The notes: generated from the sequence alone by a model not told the origin. Positions 36,844 to 45,956 are shown, numbered from the stretch's first letter. The stretch: 64,000 bases of DNA from Acidobacteria bacterium UBA2999 (GCA_002346475.1 DDZV01000015.1:92825-156824); one strand, 5' to 3'. Translations and numbers: made by a program.

Positions 36844-37044
36844 CTACCAACCGGTTTGGCCCATACAAAGTTCCTCAGGTCTTGAAATTTGATAAAGATT
36901 ACCATCAATGCCTATGACAGGAGCTGAAAGCACCCTCAGGCATTTCTGATATGGCGACATTACAAAGTACAAAACTACAATCATGATGCCAACAGCGACG
37001 ACAACAACTAAGGAACGTGCTAAACGACGTAACTCTTCAACCAT
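36844..37044 (-). CDS. Single-pass microprotein, copy 2 of tandem pair
   Basis: 66 residues. One transmembrane helix (about 10-30, LVVVVAVGIMIVVLYFVM), then SPYQKC and a short extracytoplasmic tail ending EELCMGQTGW. The two Cys could form a disulfide. GAGAGG lies upstream of ATG. No known family recognised. It lies 14 bp downstream of its near-identical sister gene. Confidence 0.72.
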   Translation of the reverse strand: MVEELRRLARSLVVVVAVGIMIVVLYFVMSPYQKCLRVLSAPVIGIDGNLYQISRPEELCMGQTGW

Positions 37045-37057
37045 AGCAACCTCTCAA

Positions 37058-37258
37058 TTACCAAGAGGTTCGGCCCATACAAAATTCCTCAGGTCTTGGA
37101 ATTTGATGAAGCTCACCATCAACACCTACAACAGGAGCTGCAATCACGTTCATGCACTTCTGATATGGCGACATTACAAAGTACAAAACTACAATCATGA
37201 TGCCAACAGCAACGATAACAATTAAGGAACGTGCTAAACGAAGTAACTCTTCAACCAT
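37058..37258 (-). CDS. Single-pass microprotein, copy 1 of tandem pair
   Basis: 66 residues from ATG 37258, with GGAGG 5 bases upstream. Same plan as the copy downstream: acidic/basic N-terminus (MVEELLRLARS), one helix, SPYQKC, and a tail ending EEFCMGRTSW. Both Cys and the PEE(L/F)CMG motif are kept in both copies, which argues for function. Role unknown. Confidence 0.72.
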   Translation of the reverse strand: MVEELLRLARSLIVIVAVGIMIVVLYFVMSPYQKCMNVIAAPVVGVDGELHQIPRPEEFCMGRTSW

Positions 37259-37430
37259 GGCAACCTCCGCACCAAGCATACACCGCAGAAAAAGTGATTA
37301 GTAATTAGGATTTAAGTTTTGTAGTTTATTCGGCGCACTGTGATTGAAGGATAGATAATGGTCAATGGGAATGATTGAGCCAGCAGAAAAAATACAGAAA
37401 GGTTAGAAAAATAAAATTATTAAGGATTCG

Positions 37431-37520
37431 CTAATTGCCACGCTGGCGTAGCAGGATGCCAACTAGCCAGCCTGCTATAAGAATCGCAACTATTGCAAGA
37501 ATAACCTTGCCAAGTATCAT
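37431..37520 (-). CDS. 29-residue hydrophobic microprotein after the symporter
   Basis: ATG 37520 overlaps the symporter stop (ATGA). The peptide is a single helix, MILGKVILAIVAILIAGWLV, with the basic end LLRQRGN. The translational coupling and full-length helix make it plausible that it is a real membrane microprotein that works with the symporter. Too short to place in a family. Confidence 0.5.
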   Translation of the reverse strand: MILGKVILAIVAILIAGWLVGILLRQRGN

Positions 37521-39220
37521 GTCTGCGGTTCCGCCCGCTGATGATGTGCAGGATCGATGGTACTAACTAACAAGCCAACGAGAACCACGACAACAGCACC
37601 CACAACATTGTGCCAAAGGAATGCAATTGGAGTAAAAGTAGCAACCCAGGCAACTGCGCCCATGCCCGATAAAAGACCAATAAATGCTCCGTTTGCTGTT
37701 GTTCGTGAAAAACCAACCGCTAATATAAAAACACCGAGTATGGAGCCGTAGAAAAACGAACCAAAACGGTTAACGACTTCGATTAACGATCCCAATTCAG
37801 CTGCAAAAACAGCAACGACGCTAGCAAATACCCCCCAAAACCCAGTTGCTGCTCTCGACACATACAGAAAATGGGTGTCACTGCCTTCAGTCTTAATAAA
37901 CCGGCGATAAAAATCCATCACTGTCGCCGTTGACAATGCTGCGAGTTCTCCAGCAATTGTCGACATTGCAGCTGCAAATATCGCAGCGATTAACAAACCA
38001 ACCAGGCCGACTGGGAGGTAGGTCAGAATAAAAGTTGGGAAAACATAGTTCACGTCGGTATAGGCTGTATCACCCGTGGTCTGACGAACAAACGTTAGAG
38101 CCTGGTCGCGAATCTCTGTTACTTCCTCTGAACGTTCCAAGAATCTCTGTACCACTACTCCTTGGCTACTATTGTTCTTCGATTCACGCACCATATCCAA
38201 TGCTGCATTACGTCTGCTCTCTACAGCACCGTTATAACGTTTTTGAATAGCTACAAACTCTTGAGCATGCGTCCCCTCGCGCATAGCTTGATCGTGCACG
38301 GGATTAAAAAGCATGGGTGGCGTGGTAAAAACATAGAAAACGAACATCAGGACGCCCACAAGTAGAACCAACGCCTGCAATGGAATCTTCCAGTAAGCAC
38401 TCATGAGTAATGACCCTCGTGCTTGATCGATAGAACGTGCAGTTAGATATCGTTGAACCTGGCTTTGATCCGTACCAAAGTAAGAACAAAAGAGGAACAG
38501 CGCCGCAATGGTGCCAGACCAGAATGTGTACTGATTGGTTAGATCGAACTGAAAATCGAACATCTGTAAGCGTCCAGTTGTGCCAGCAACTTGTAATGCC
38601 TCTACAATCCCAACGCCGTCAGGCAGTTGCAGTAAAAGAATTACTACTGCTGCAACTAGACCTCCCACAATAAGGTACATCTGCTTCACGTCTGTCCAAG
38701 CAACCGCCTGGACCCCGCCAAACATGGTGTATACAGCGGTCGGCAGGGCAATTAGCACCACCGTATTTGTTACGCTCAAACCTAATACGACTGACAGAAC
38801 AATCGCTGGTGCGGAAATGACAACGCCAAGCGACATGCTTCGTGAGAGCAGGAACAGCAAGCTTGTAAATGCCCTGGTCTTGGCATCAAATCTGCGCTCA
38901 AGGTACTCGTACGCCGTGTAAATTCGAGCCTTATAAAAAAAAGGCACGAGCGTTACTGACAGGATGATCATTGCAAGGGGGAGCGCGTAGTAGTACTGGA
39001 GGAACCGCATTCCGTCCATATATCCCTGCCCAGTTGTACCAATCATGGTGATGGCGCTAAGTTGCGTCGCCATCACAGACAAGCCAACAGCCCACCACGG
39101 CAGACTACGACTAGCTAAAAAATACCCTTCAAGTTTGTGGCTGTTCTTTGTAAGACGAAGACCGTCCCAAACAATCCAAACAAGATAGCCGGCAATAATT
39201 GTCCAATCGATCGGATGCAT
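37517..39220 (-). CDS. Sodium/solute symporter (SSS family)
   Basis: 567 residues, about 13 helices. LRLTKNSHKLEGYFLASRSLPWWAVGLSVMATQLSAITMIGTTGQGYMDG is the SSS opening; FGGVQAVAWTDVKQMYLIVGG is the family signature region; later TDQSQVQRYLTARS. A hydrophilic insert between helices, about residues 300-400 (RNAALDMVRESKNNSSQG...), is unusual in length. The substrate cannot be told. It is flanked by two tiny hydrophobic genes. Confidence 0.92.
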   Translation of the reverse strand: MHPIDWTIIAGYLVWIVWDGLRLTKNSHKLEGYFLASRSLPWWAVGLSVMATQLSAITMIGTTGQGYMDGMRFLQYYYALPLAMIILSVTLVPFFYKARIYTAYEYLERRFDAKTRAFTSLLFLLSRSMSLGVVISAPAIVLSVVLGLSVTNTVVLIALPTAVYTMFGGVQAVAWTDVKQMYLIVGGLVAAVVILLLQLPDGVGIVEALQVAGTTGRLQMFDFQFDLTNQYTFWSGTIAALFLFCSYFGTDQSQVQRYLTARSIDQARGSLLMSAYWKIPLQALVLLVGVLMFVFYVFTTPPMLFNPVHDQAMREGTHAQEFVAIQKRYNGAVESRRNAALDMVRESKNNSSQGVVVQRFLERSEEVTEIRDQALTFVRQTTGDTAYTDVNYVFPTFILTYLPVGLVGLLIAAIFAAAMSTIAGELAALSTATVMDFYRRFIKTEGSDTHFLYVSRAATGFWGVFASVVAVFAAELGSLIEVVNRFGSFFYGSILGVFILAVGFSRTTANGAFIGLLSGMGAVAWVATFTPIAFLWHNVVGAVVVVLVGLLVSTIDPAHHQRAEPQT

Positions 39221-39236
39221 CAGCCGACGAAGATTG

Positions 39237-39329
39237 TCACTGGAAATACTCCTGGAACATGTACAGCACGATCAACACAATGACCCACACGATAATCACA
39301 CGCAGGTAATTCAGCTTGCCAACACTCAT
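39237..39329 (-). CDS. 30-residue hydrophobic microprotein before the symporter
   Basis: MSVGKLNYLRVIIVWVIVLI continues VLYMFQEYFQ and stops 16 bp before the symporter ATG. One helix with a polar aromatic C-tail. Small proteins in this position are known for some SSS symporters as accessory subunits. Too short for routine calling; plausible, not proven. Confidence 0.55.
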   Translation of the reverse strand: MSVGKLNYLRVIIVWVIVLIVLYMFQEYFQ

Positions 39330-39375
39330 AGCACCGCAGGCCTAATGCCTTTGTCCACGATCCCGACTATCTATG

Positions 39376-39843
39376 CTAATCAGCAGGCTGAACGCTGGCA
39401 CCCATGGGGACTGCTTCCGATGTTTGATTTGCTGCAAATAACCAGCGCCCATTTTGCTTCACAAATACCTGCATGGCGGTGAGAGGCAATTCCAGCCGAG
39501 GTGTATCTCCTTTGGGATCGTAATGAAAATCTCCCAAGAGAACCGCTGTATCTCCATAGATGCGAACGTCTTTAACCTCAACCGTAAGTTCGTCCCAGCC
39601 ACAACCTTCGGGCTTTAATGACTCTAAGAATTCAGCTTTGCCTTTATGCACAAAGCCAACAGAAAATCCGTACAGCAAGTCCTCAGTAACAAGTTGTTCC
39701 ATGGATTCGTGATCGCAGTCCCTGTAAGCCTCGTAGAAGCGCTTCTGCGCAGCTAACACCTCATCTTGCACGTCACTGTTTGATTGTGCACTTGCCACAA
39801 GACACATTGCAGTGATCAATGTACCAACGGTTATCCATTTCAT
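39376..39843 (-). CDS. Exported NTF2-like (DUF4440-type) protein
   Basis: 155 residues from ATG 39843 (GGGAG upstream). Signal peptide MKWITVGTLITAMCLVASAQ. The mature part is one NTF2/SnoaL-fold domain: QDEVLAAQKRFYEAYRDCDHESMEQLVTEDLLYGFSVG, then VKDVRIYGDTAVLLGDFHYD and MQVFVKQNGRWLFAANQTS. Probably periplasmic; ligand unknown. Confidence 0.85.
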   Translation of the reverse strand: MKWITVGTLITAMCLVASAQSNSDVQDEVLAAQKRFYEAYRDCDHESMEQLVTEDLLYGFSVGFVHKGKAEFLESLKPEGCGWDELTVEVKDVRIYGDTAVLLGDFHYDPKGDTPRLELPLTAMQVFVKQNGRWLFAANQTSEAVPMGASVQPAD

Positions 39844-39895
39844 ATTCAAACTCCCTTCACCTGCAATTAAGCTTCCTTGAAAACCTTCAACCTTA

Positions 39896-41725
39896 TTACT
39901 CTGGCGGTGAGACCGTGGGCACGGCATGTAACCAGGTCGCTAAACGTTCTTTTTGAACCTCGCTAACTGCTGGGGAAACCTCGAGAACCCACTGTTTCAC
40001 AGGTTCAGCGCCCAACAGTACGTTATGTCTCATTAATTGCCCGCGACGTGCCACAAGCAACGAGATCGTTTCTCCAGGGCGGTACTCTTCCAAACGACTA
40101 TTCAACTGTTCAGCACGAACCCTGAATTCATCAATGGCAAGAATCTCATCATCGACATTTATTCCTGCGTTGTAGGCTGGCGTGTCCCGCAATACCCGTG
40201 TCACTATAAGATTCCCGCCGTTGTTACGAACTGTAACGCCAAGCCACGACTTCCCAGGAGCTTCTGGTGACAACTCTGGGGCAGGTTGAAATTGCAAACC
40301 AAAAGTTTCATGCGCTTCGTCATACTTGATTTCCGAGACTCCTTCGACAACTGAACTCCAAAAAGTACTGAGATCAAGGTTAGCTACTTGCTCAACAACC
40401 GCTTGAAACTCCCGTGGACTGTACCCGCGTCCATCAGCGTACTGTTCATACGCATCCCGCAGAACATCATCTAACGATCGATTGCCTTTTGTCGCAAGAC
40501 GAATTTTTGCATCAAGCACAAAAGCTATGACAGCACCCTTTATATAGTAGCTAATGGATGTATTTGAAGAATTCTCGTCAGGACGATAGTACTTAATCCA
40601 AGCATCTTGTGACGCCATCTCAACAGACTGAACCAGGCGTCCTGGAGTGGTTTGTAATGCTTCAATCTGATTTGACAATGTTTGAAGGTACTCTTCACGT
40701 GTTGATAAGCCGGCACGGTGCACAAGCAGAGCATCGTAATAACTCGTCAAGCCTTCCGCTACCCAAAGGCTCTTTGTAAACACTTCGCGCTCGTAATCGA
40801 AAGGTCCTAGTTCAACTGGGCGTAGTCGTTTCACATTCCACGCATGAAAGATCTCATGACTCGCTAGTTCTAGCCAGGCCAGGTAGCTCTTTCGAGTGCG
40901 AGTAGCCCATCGACTGGTCATAAGTACGCTAGAATTTTTATGTTCTAAACCACCACGACTTTCCGTAATTACATTTAAGAATAGATATTTTTCATACGGG
41001 AGAAACCCCCATAACTGAAAATGCTCCTGAACTAGCAACTCAAGATCACGGGCAGCTTTAGCACCGTCGAACAAATCAACCTCTCCCTCGTTGACTAAAT
41101 AGTGTGGTTTGCCGTCGACGATGAAACTGTGCACTGTAGGATTGCCGAGCAAAATGGGACTGTCTACGAGCGTGTCAAAGTCTTCTGCGTAAAACTGGTG
41201 CGCAATTCCTGGAATCTCCTCTAAGCCGGTCATTGCTTGTGTCCAGCCATTAGCAAGCTCAATGGCCACTTCATGAGGTCTGGGTTTTCCATCTGCCAGT
41301 GTCATAAAAGTCGGCGCACCGTTAAGTAGAGCAAATGAGGCCTCAATCCAGTTTGTCCGAACGCTCATTTCTCGGCCATAAACACGATACTTAACTACGA
41401 CATGGGATGTCTTGGCTGTCGAGACACGCCATCGATTTTTAGAAACTTTATGAATTGCCAGTGTCTGACCCTTGTCAGTATGTGCAGTGACATTCTCTAT
41501 GTGACGAGCGAACTCGCGTACCAGATATGAACCAGGGGTCCAGACTGCTAACATCAGTTGAATTTCTGACTGGCCCGCGGTAGGCACTGTTGCAGAAACC
41601 TCAACATAATGTGTATGGGGTGCAGGAAAACTTAAGTTGTAACGGATCGGTTCAACTGACTGGGCAGCAGCAACAATAGGCATCATGAGCAAAACACTCA
41701 GCAAAAAGTAAACATTCTTAGTCAC
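39896..41725 (-). CDS. M61-family glycyl aminopeptidase-like PDZ protease
   Basis: 609 residues with a signal peptide (VYFLLSVLLMMPIVAAAQ). The zinc site is SHEIFHAWNVKRLRP with the third ligand Glu in WVAEGLTSYYD. The N-terminal beta domain precedes it, and a PDZ domain follows near 495-580 (SWLGVTVRNNGG ... GINVDDEILAIDEFRV). M61 enzymes release N-terminal Gly or Ala and are common in Acidobacteriota, Proteobacteria and Bacteroidetes. Periplasmic. Confidence 0.93.
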   Translation of the reverse strand: MTKNVYFLLSVLLMMPIVAAAQSVEPIRYNLSFPAPHTHYVEVSATVPTAGQSEIQLMLAVWTPGSYLVREFARHIENVTAHTDKGQTLAIHKVSKNRWRVSTAKTSHVVVKYRVYGREMSVRTNWIEASFALLNGAPTFMTLADGKPRPHEVAIELANGWTQAMTGLEEIPGIAHQFYAEDFDTLVDSPILLGNPTVHSFIVDGKPHYLVNEGEVDLFDGAKAARDLELLVQEHFQLWGFLPYEKYLFLNVITESRGGLEHKNSSVLMTSRWATRTRKSYLAWLELASHEIFHAWNVKRLRPVELGPFDYEREVFTKSLWVAEGLTSYYDALLVHRAGLSTREEYLQTLSNQIEALQTTPGRLVQSVEMASQDAWIKYYRPDENSSNTSISYYIKGAVIAFVLDAKIRLATKGNRSLDDVLRDAYEQYADGRGYSPREFQAVVEQVANLDLSTFWSSVVEGVSEIKYDEAHETFGLQFQPAPELSPEAPGKSWLGVTVRNNGGNLIVTRVLRDTPAYNAGINVDDEILAIDEFRVRAEQLNSRLEEYRPGETISLLVARRGQLMRHNVLLGAEPVKQWVLEVSPAVSEVQKERLATWLHAVPTVSPPE

Positions 41726-41850
41726 GGTTGTACGTATTGTACCGGTCTAATCGACGATCCGTATGGCTAAGTAGCTTGCGTGGTCCGGCTAGAGGCGGAT
41801 AAAATCGTTTCTTCGGCCACGGAACACCGTTCAGGAAAGGAGTCACAGCG

Positions 41851-43629
41851 TTGGATCAGGCGTCCACAGCTGGGCAACCATCAGCGCATGGCACGGCCCA
41901 TGCACACACACACGAGGAACAAAGCTTCCTTTGGAAATACGTATTCTCGGTTGATCACAAAGTTATCGGTATTCAGTACATCGTAACTTCCCTAGTTTTT
42001 CTATTTCTCGGCTTCTCACTCATGATGATCATGCGGTGGCAACTTGCCTATCCCATGACTCCCATTCCTCTTATTGGTGGTCTGTTTGGAGAGTTAAACG
42101 CTCCTGGGGGAATCATGCTCCCAGAGTTCTATAACCAGCTGGGTGCGATGCACGGCACTATCATGGTTTTTCTTGGAGTTGTTCCACTTGCAGTAGGTGG
42201 CTTCGGAAATTATGTAATGCCTCTCCAGATTGGTGCCCCCGATATGGCATTCCCACGCCTAAATATGGCCAGTTACTGGCTGTATTTCTTGGGTGGCGTC
42301 GTCATGCTGTTGAGCTTCTTCGTGCCTGGCGGAGCAGCTAATTCTGGGTGGACCTCTTACACGCCCCTGGCAACCTTTGCCACTAGCGGTCAGACTTGGT
42401 GGCTGGCCGGCATGCTCTTCCTGATCCTGTCATCGCTACTTGGTGCGATGAACTTCATCACGACAATCATCCAACTCCGCGCACCTGGGTTAACTTGGTG
42501 GCGGCTTCCAATGTTTGTCTGGGCACAGTTTGTAACATCCTTTTTGCTATTGCTAGCGTTCCCGGCACTCCAAGCTGCAGCCTTCTTGCAAGGTATGGAC
42601 CGACTTTTCGGTTCAAGCTTCTTTACGCCTAGTGGGCTCGTGGTTAGCGGAGAAATCGTCCAGGCAGCTGGTGGCGGTAATCCACTGCTTTGGCAACATC
42701 TCTTTTGGTTTCTAGCGCACCCCGAAGTATATGTGTTGGTCTTACCGGCTATGGGTATCGTTGCCGAAATTATCGCTAACAACACGCGTAAGCCACTGTG
42801 GGGCTACAAGCTAATGGTAAAGTCGCTGATTTTCCTCGGCTTTATGTCGTTCGTGGTCTGGGCGCATCACATGTTCCTGACTGGTATGGGAACAGTGATT
42901 AACTCCTTTTTTCAAACAACCACGATGATCATCTCAATTCCATCAGTGATTGTCCTGAGCGCACTCTTCCTTTCACTGTACGGAGGGTCAATCCGATTTA
43001 ACACCCCAATGCTCTTCGCACTTGCCTTCCTGCCGATGTTTGGTATCGGGGGCTTGACTGGTCTACCGCTCGGATTGTCTGCCGCAGACATTCAACTACA
43101 TGACACTTACTATGTGATTGGTCATTTCCACTATGTGGTAGCACCAGGAACAATCTTCGCTCTGTTTGCCGGGATTTACTTTTGGTACCCGAAAGTCACT
43201 GGTCGCATGATGAATGAAGTGCTGGGGAAGATTCATTTTTGGGGCTCGCTGGTTGCTATCAACCTGGTATTTATGCCCATGTTCATCCAGGGGTTAGCTG
43301 GCGTGAACCGTCGTCTCTATGATGGAGGACTCCAGTACGAACACGCAGCAGACGTGTTGCATTGGAACGTGGTTATGTCCCATGCTGCTTATGCTCTCGC
43401 ATTCTTTCAGCTCTTTTTTATTATTAACTTCTTCCTTAGTTTAAAGAAGGGCAAGAAAGCAGAAGCGAACCCGTGGCAAGCTACAACAATAGAGTGGACA
43501 GATACTACATCGCCGCCTCTTGGCCATGGCAACTTTGAGCGCGTGCCTCAGGTGTACCGTGGCGCCTACGAGTACAGCGTGCCTGGTGCAACAACTGACT
43601 TCATTCCGCAGTCTGCGGAACGGACGTAG
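41851..43629 (+). CDS. ctaD: Cytochrome c oxidase subunit I
   Basis: 592 residues, TTG start with GGAG 8 bases upstream. Twelve-helix haem-copper oxidase core. Ligands visible: first haem His in QLGAMHGTIMVF; CuB His with cross-linked Tyr in FLAHPEVYVLVLPAMG; the CuB His pair in WAHHMFLTGM; and the haem His pair in YYVIGHFHYVVAPGTIF. The Glu after the CuB His (HPE) indicates the A1 (D-channel Glu) type. First gene of the oxidase operon. Confidence 0.97.
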   Translation: MDQASTAGQPSAHGTAHAHTHEEQSFLWKYVFSVDHKVIGIQYIVTSLVFLFLGFSLMMIMRWQLAYPMTPIPLIGGLFGELNAPGGIMLPEFYNQLGAMHGTIMVFLGVVPLAVGGFGNYVMPLQIGAPDMAFPRLNMASYWLYFLGGVVMLLSFFVPGGAANSGWTSYTPLATFATSGQTWWLAGMLFLILSSLLGAMNFITTIIQLRAPGLTWWRLPMFVWAQFVTSFLLLLAFPALQAAAFLQGMDRLFGSSFFTPSGLVVSGEIVQAAGGGNPLLWQHLFWFLAHPEVYVLVLPAMGIVAEIIANNTRKPLWGYKLMVKSLIFLGFMSFVVWAHHMFLTGMGTVINSFFQTTTMIISIPSVIVLSALFLSLYGGSIRFNTPMLFALAFLPMFGIGGLTGLPLGLSAADIQLHDTYYVIGHFHYVVAPGTIFALFAGIYFWYPKVTGRMMNEVLGKIHFWGSLVAINLVFMPMFIQGLAGVNRRLYDGGLQYEHAADVLHWNVVMSHAAYALAFFQLFFIINFFLSLKKGKKAEANPWQATTIEWTDTTSPPLGHGNFERVPQVYRGAYEYSVPGATTDFIPQSAERT

Positions 43630-43638
43630 GAGGACACG

Positions 43639-44235
43639 ATGGAAATTCCCTATACAATCGAAACACGGGAAGACACTGGCTTAACAAATCCTAAGCTCGG
43701 TGTTTGGTTATTCCTAGCGTCTGAAGTCATGCTTTTCGCATCCCTCTTTTCTTCGTACGTGTTGCTACGCGTAGGTGCTGAGTCGTGGCCAATGCAGGCT
43801 TCGATCGTTAATATCCCATTAGCCACCCTTAATACTGCCGTCCTGATCACCTCGTCGGTGACGATGGTGATGTCTTGGGTATCGCTTAAGCTAAATGACT
43901 TTGCCAAGTACAAGTTGTATATGGGATTGACGTTTCTTGGTGGGGTGGGCTTTTTAATAATTAAGTCATTTGAGTACGCCGAAAAATTTCAGCATGTTCC
44001 GCCGTACTTACCGTCGACTAGCAATTTCCTTGGGCTCTACTTTTTAATGACAGGACTCCATGCGATCCACGTAATTGGTGGGATGGTAGTTAACGGTTAC
44101 CTGTGGGGTCCTGGTGCAAAAATGTGGGCTAGCGAACCCGAGAAGTTTACTAATCGGGTTGAGGTTGCTGGTCTTTACTGGCATTTCGTCGACTTGGTAT
44201 GGATTTTCCTCTTCCCAGTGCTGTACCTGCTCTAA
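43639..44235 (+). CDS. ctaE: Cytochrome c oxidase subunit III
   Basis: 198 residues, five or so helices. LGVWLFLASEVMLFASLFSSYVLLR opens it, FLMTGLHAIHVIGGMV and VEVAGLYWHFVDLVWIFLFPVLYL are the conserved His/Glu-rich ends. Nine bases after subunit I with AGGAGG before the start. Confidence 0.96.
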   Translation: MEIPYTIETREDTGLTNPKLGVWLFLASEVMLFASLFSSYVLLRVGAESWPMQASIVNIPLATLNTAVLITSSVTMVMSWVSLKLNDFAKYKLYMGLTFLGGVGFLIIKSFEYAEKFQHVPPYLPSTSNFLGLYFLMTGLHAIHVIGGMVVNGYLWGPGAKMWASEPEKFTNRVEVAGLYWHFVDLVWIFLFPVLYLL

Positions 44236-44284
44236 ATGAAGCAACAGCGGGATGAGAGCAAGTAATCTTTGAGAAATAATTCGT

Positions 44285-44304
44285 GGCAGGGAAAAGGCCC
44301 TGCC
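44285..44304 (+). other. Intercistronic hairpin in the oxidase mRNA
   Basis: GGCAGGG (44285-44291) and CCCTGCC (44298-44304) form seven pairs around AAAAGG. There is no T-run, so it is not a terminator. It sits in the 83-bp gap between subunits III and IV and may act in mRNA processing or stability. Confidence 0.55.
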
Positions 44305-44318
44305 TGTGAAGGGACCTA

Positions 44319-44693
44319 ATGGCGCATTCTCCAGAAGATATTCGGGCACACGTAAAAATCTATTTAACCGTGTTCGGTGCCCTAATGGTGCTTACCATTG
44401 TCACGGTTGCGATCTCATACTTGGATCTACCCGTTGGCCAGGCAGTGGCATTAGCACTGGTCGTTGCCACTCTTAAAGGCTCACTCGTGGCGATGTTCTT
44501 TATGCATCTAAAGGGTGAAACGCCAATCGTCATGTGGACGCTCGCACTCACAATGGTTTTTTTAGTCGTACTGTTCGGTCTTCCGCTGTGGACAGACAGT
44601 GACCGCATTGTAGACACACGTCCGACTGCTTGGGCCGCCGAGGCGGACAAGGCGCATGCCACTACAGATCATGCATCTGAGGCAGAACACTAA
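44319..44693 (+). CDS. Cytochrome c oxidase subunit IV (prokaryotic type)
   Basis: 124 residues with three helices: HVKIYLTVFGALMVLTIVTVAISYL, ALALVVATLKGSLVAMFFMHL and IVMWTLALTMVFLVVLFGLP. The KGxLVAMFFMHLK motif is characteristic. The C-tail is rich in His and Ala (KAHATTDHASEAEH). A small structural subunit of the oxidase. Confidence 0.93.
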   Translation: MAHSPEDIRAHVKIYLTVFGALMVLTIVTVAISYLDLPVGQAVALALVVATLKGSLVAMFFMHLKGETPIVMWTLALTMVFLVVLFGLPLWTDSDRIVDTRPTAWAAEADKAHATTDHASEAEH

Positions 44694-44694
44694 A

Positions 44695-45168
44695 ATGTCT
44701 TTAAAGATGTTTCATCTCGTTTTTATTGCAGCATCCGTGTTGTTAACGCTGGGGCTCAGCTTCTGGTCACTGAATGCCTGGTGGACCAGTAATTCGGCAA
44801 CCTGGTTGTTGCTAACGTTCCTAGCTGTCGCTGGTGGTGGCCTGTTGATCGTTTATGCTAACCGGTTTCTGCGAAAGGTTCGGAGTCTTGGCATCGTTTC
44901 TGGGGTTATAGCAACCTCACTGCTGTTACCAGCGGACGTGCTGGCCTGTGCTGTTTGTCTAGGCAACACTGACTCGATGTTACGTAGCGGCATGAACATG
45001 GGAATCCTTGTTCTTCTGGGAGTGACTGGCTTCATGCTACTGGGCTTTGGCACATTTTTCATGTATTTGGCGCGGCGGGCTCGGTTAGTACAAACGCAGA
45101 ACGCTGTATTGCCGGCATCGTATGCCGGTTCAAAACTAAGGACTCGTACCCAGAAAGGGAGCATCTAG
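44695..45168 (+). CDS. Oxidase-operon membrane protein with a CxxC motif
   Basis: 157 residues from ATG 44695 (GAGGCAG upstream). Helices at about 4-24, 30-50 and 113-135. Between the last two lies DVLACAVCLGNTDSMLRSGMNMG, a CxxC just outside the membrane. I do not recognise a named family. Its place between subunits IV and II suggests a role in copper or haem delivery, or in oxidase assembly; this is inference. Confidence 0.75.
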   Translation: MSLKMFHLVFIAASVLLTLGLSFWSLNAWWTSNSATWLLLTFLAVAGGGLLIVYANRFLRKVRSLGIVSGVIATSLLLPADVLACAVCLGNTDSMLRSGMNMGILVLLGVTGFMLLGFGTFFMYLARRARLVQTQNAVLPASYAGSKLRTRTQKGSI

Positions 45169-45930
45169 ATGCTGGAATGGCTGGGCCTCCCGCAGGCTGC
45201 ATCAGCACACGCCGCGGAGCTTGACTTCATGATCGTTATTACGCACTGGCTCATGCTTGTGCTCTTCGTTGGTTGGGGAATTTTCTTCATCTACACACTG
45301 GCCCGTTTTCGCAAAGGATCGAGCCCGGTAGCAAGCTACCACGGCACGAAGGGTGGGTGGTCAAAATGGGTAGAAGGCGGCGTCCTCCTTGCTGAGATTG
45401 TCCTACTTGCAGCGTTTTCAATACCTGCATGGTCGGCACGCGTCGACGCTTTCCCGACACCCCAGGAATCCGTCGTGGTTCGCGTGGTTGCTGAACAGTT
45501 CTCCTGGAACATCCACTACCCCGGTGCAGATGGCAAGTTCGGAAGAACCGACATCAATCTTGTCTCTTCGGAGAACCCGCTTGGACTCGACCGTCAGGAT
45601 CAAGACGCCAAAGACGATATTGCAACAATCAATCAGCTTAATCTTCCAGTCAACAAACCAACCATCATTCATCTCTCAAGCAAAGACGTTATTCACAGTC
45701 TCGGACTGAACCAGATGCGCGTCAAACAGGATGCTATTCCCGGTGTTGTCCAGAACCTCTGGTTCACGCCGACAGAAACAGGCGCCTGGGAGATCAATTG
45801 TTCACAGTTGTGCGGTCTCGGACACTACCGCATGCGTGGGTTCTACACCATTCAGACTCAAGAAGATTTTGACGCCGCAATGCAGGACCAAGAAAGTTTT
45901 AACGCCTGGGAGCTTGCAAACGTCGACTGA
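45169..45930 (+). CDS. ctaC: Cytochrome c oxidase subunit II
   Basis: 253 residues. N-terminal two helices (about 20-45 and 70-92), then the periplasmic CuA cupredoxin. VVAEQFSWNIHYPG and KDVIHSLGLNQM give the first CuA His, and CSQLCGLGHYRM gives Cys211, Cys215, His219 and Met222. No fused cytochrome c. Unusual in being last rather than first in the operon. Confidence 0.95.
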   Translation: MLEWLGLPQAASAHAAELDFMIVITHWLMLVLFVGWGIFFIYTLARFRKGSSPVASYHGTKGGWSKWVEGGVLLAEIVLLAAFSIPAWSARVDAFPTPQESVVVRVVAEQFSWNIHYPGADGKFGRTDINLVSSENPLGLDRQDQDAKDDIATINQLNLPVNKPTIIHLSSKDVIHSLGLNQMRVKQDAIPGVVQNLWFTPTETGAWEINCSQLCGLGHYRMRGFYTIQTQEDFDAAMQDQESFNAWELANVD

Positions 45931-45956
45931 GATTAAGTAATTCTTAGCATCTTGCC

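Larger units (their letters stand above)
36843..37268 (-). repeat. Tandem duplication of a small gene (214-bp period)
   Basis: Two copies, starts at 37258 and 37044, exactly 214 bp apart including Shine-Dalgarno and coding region. They are nearly identical at DNA level through the N-terminal and middle parts and differ mostly at third positions and in the loop before the last Cys. This looks like a recent in situ duplication. Confidence 0.88.
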
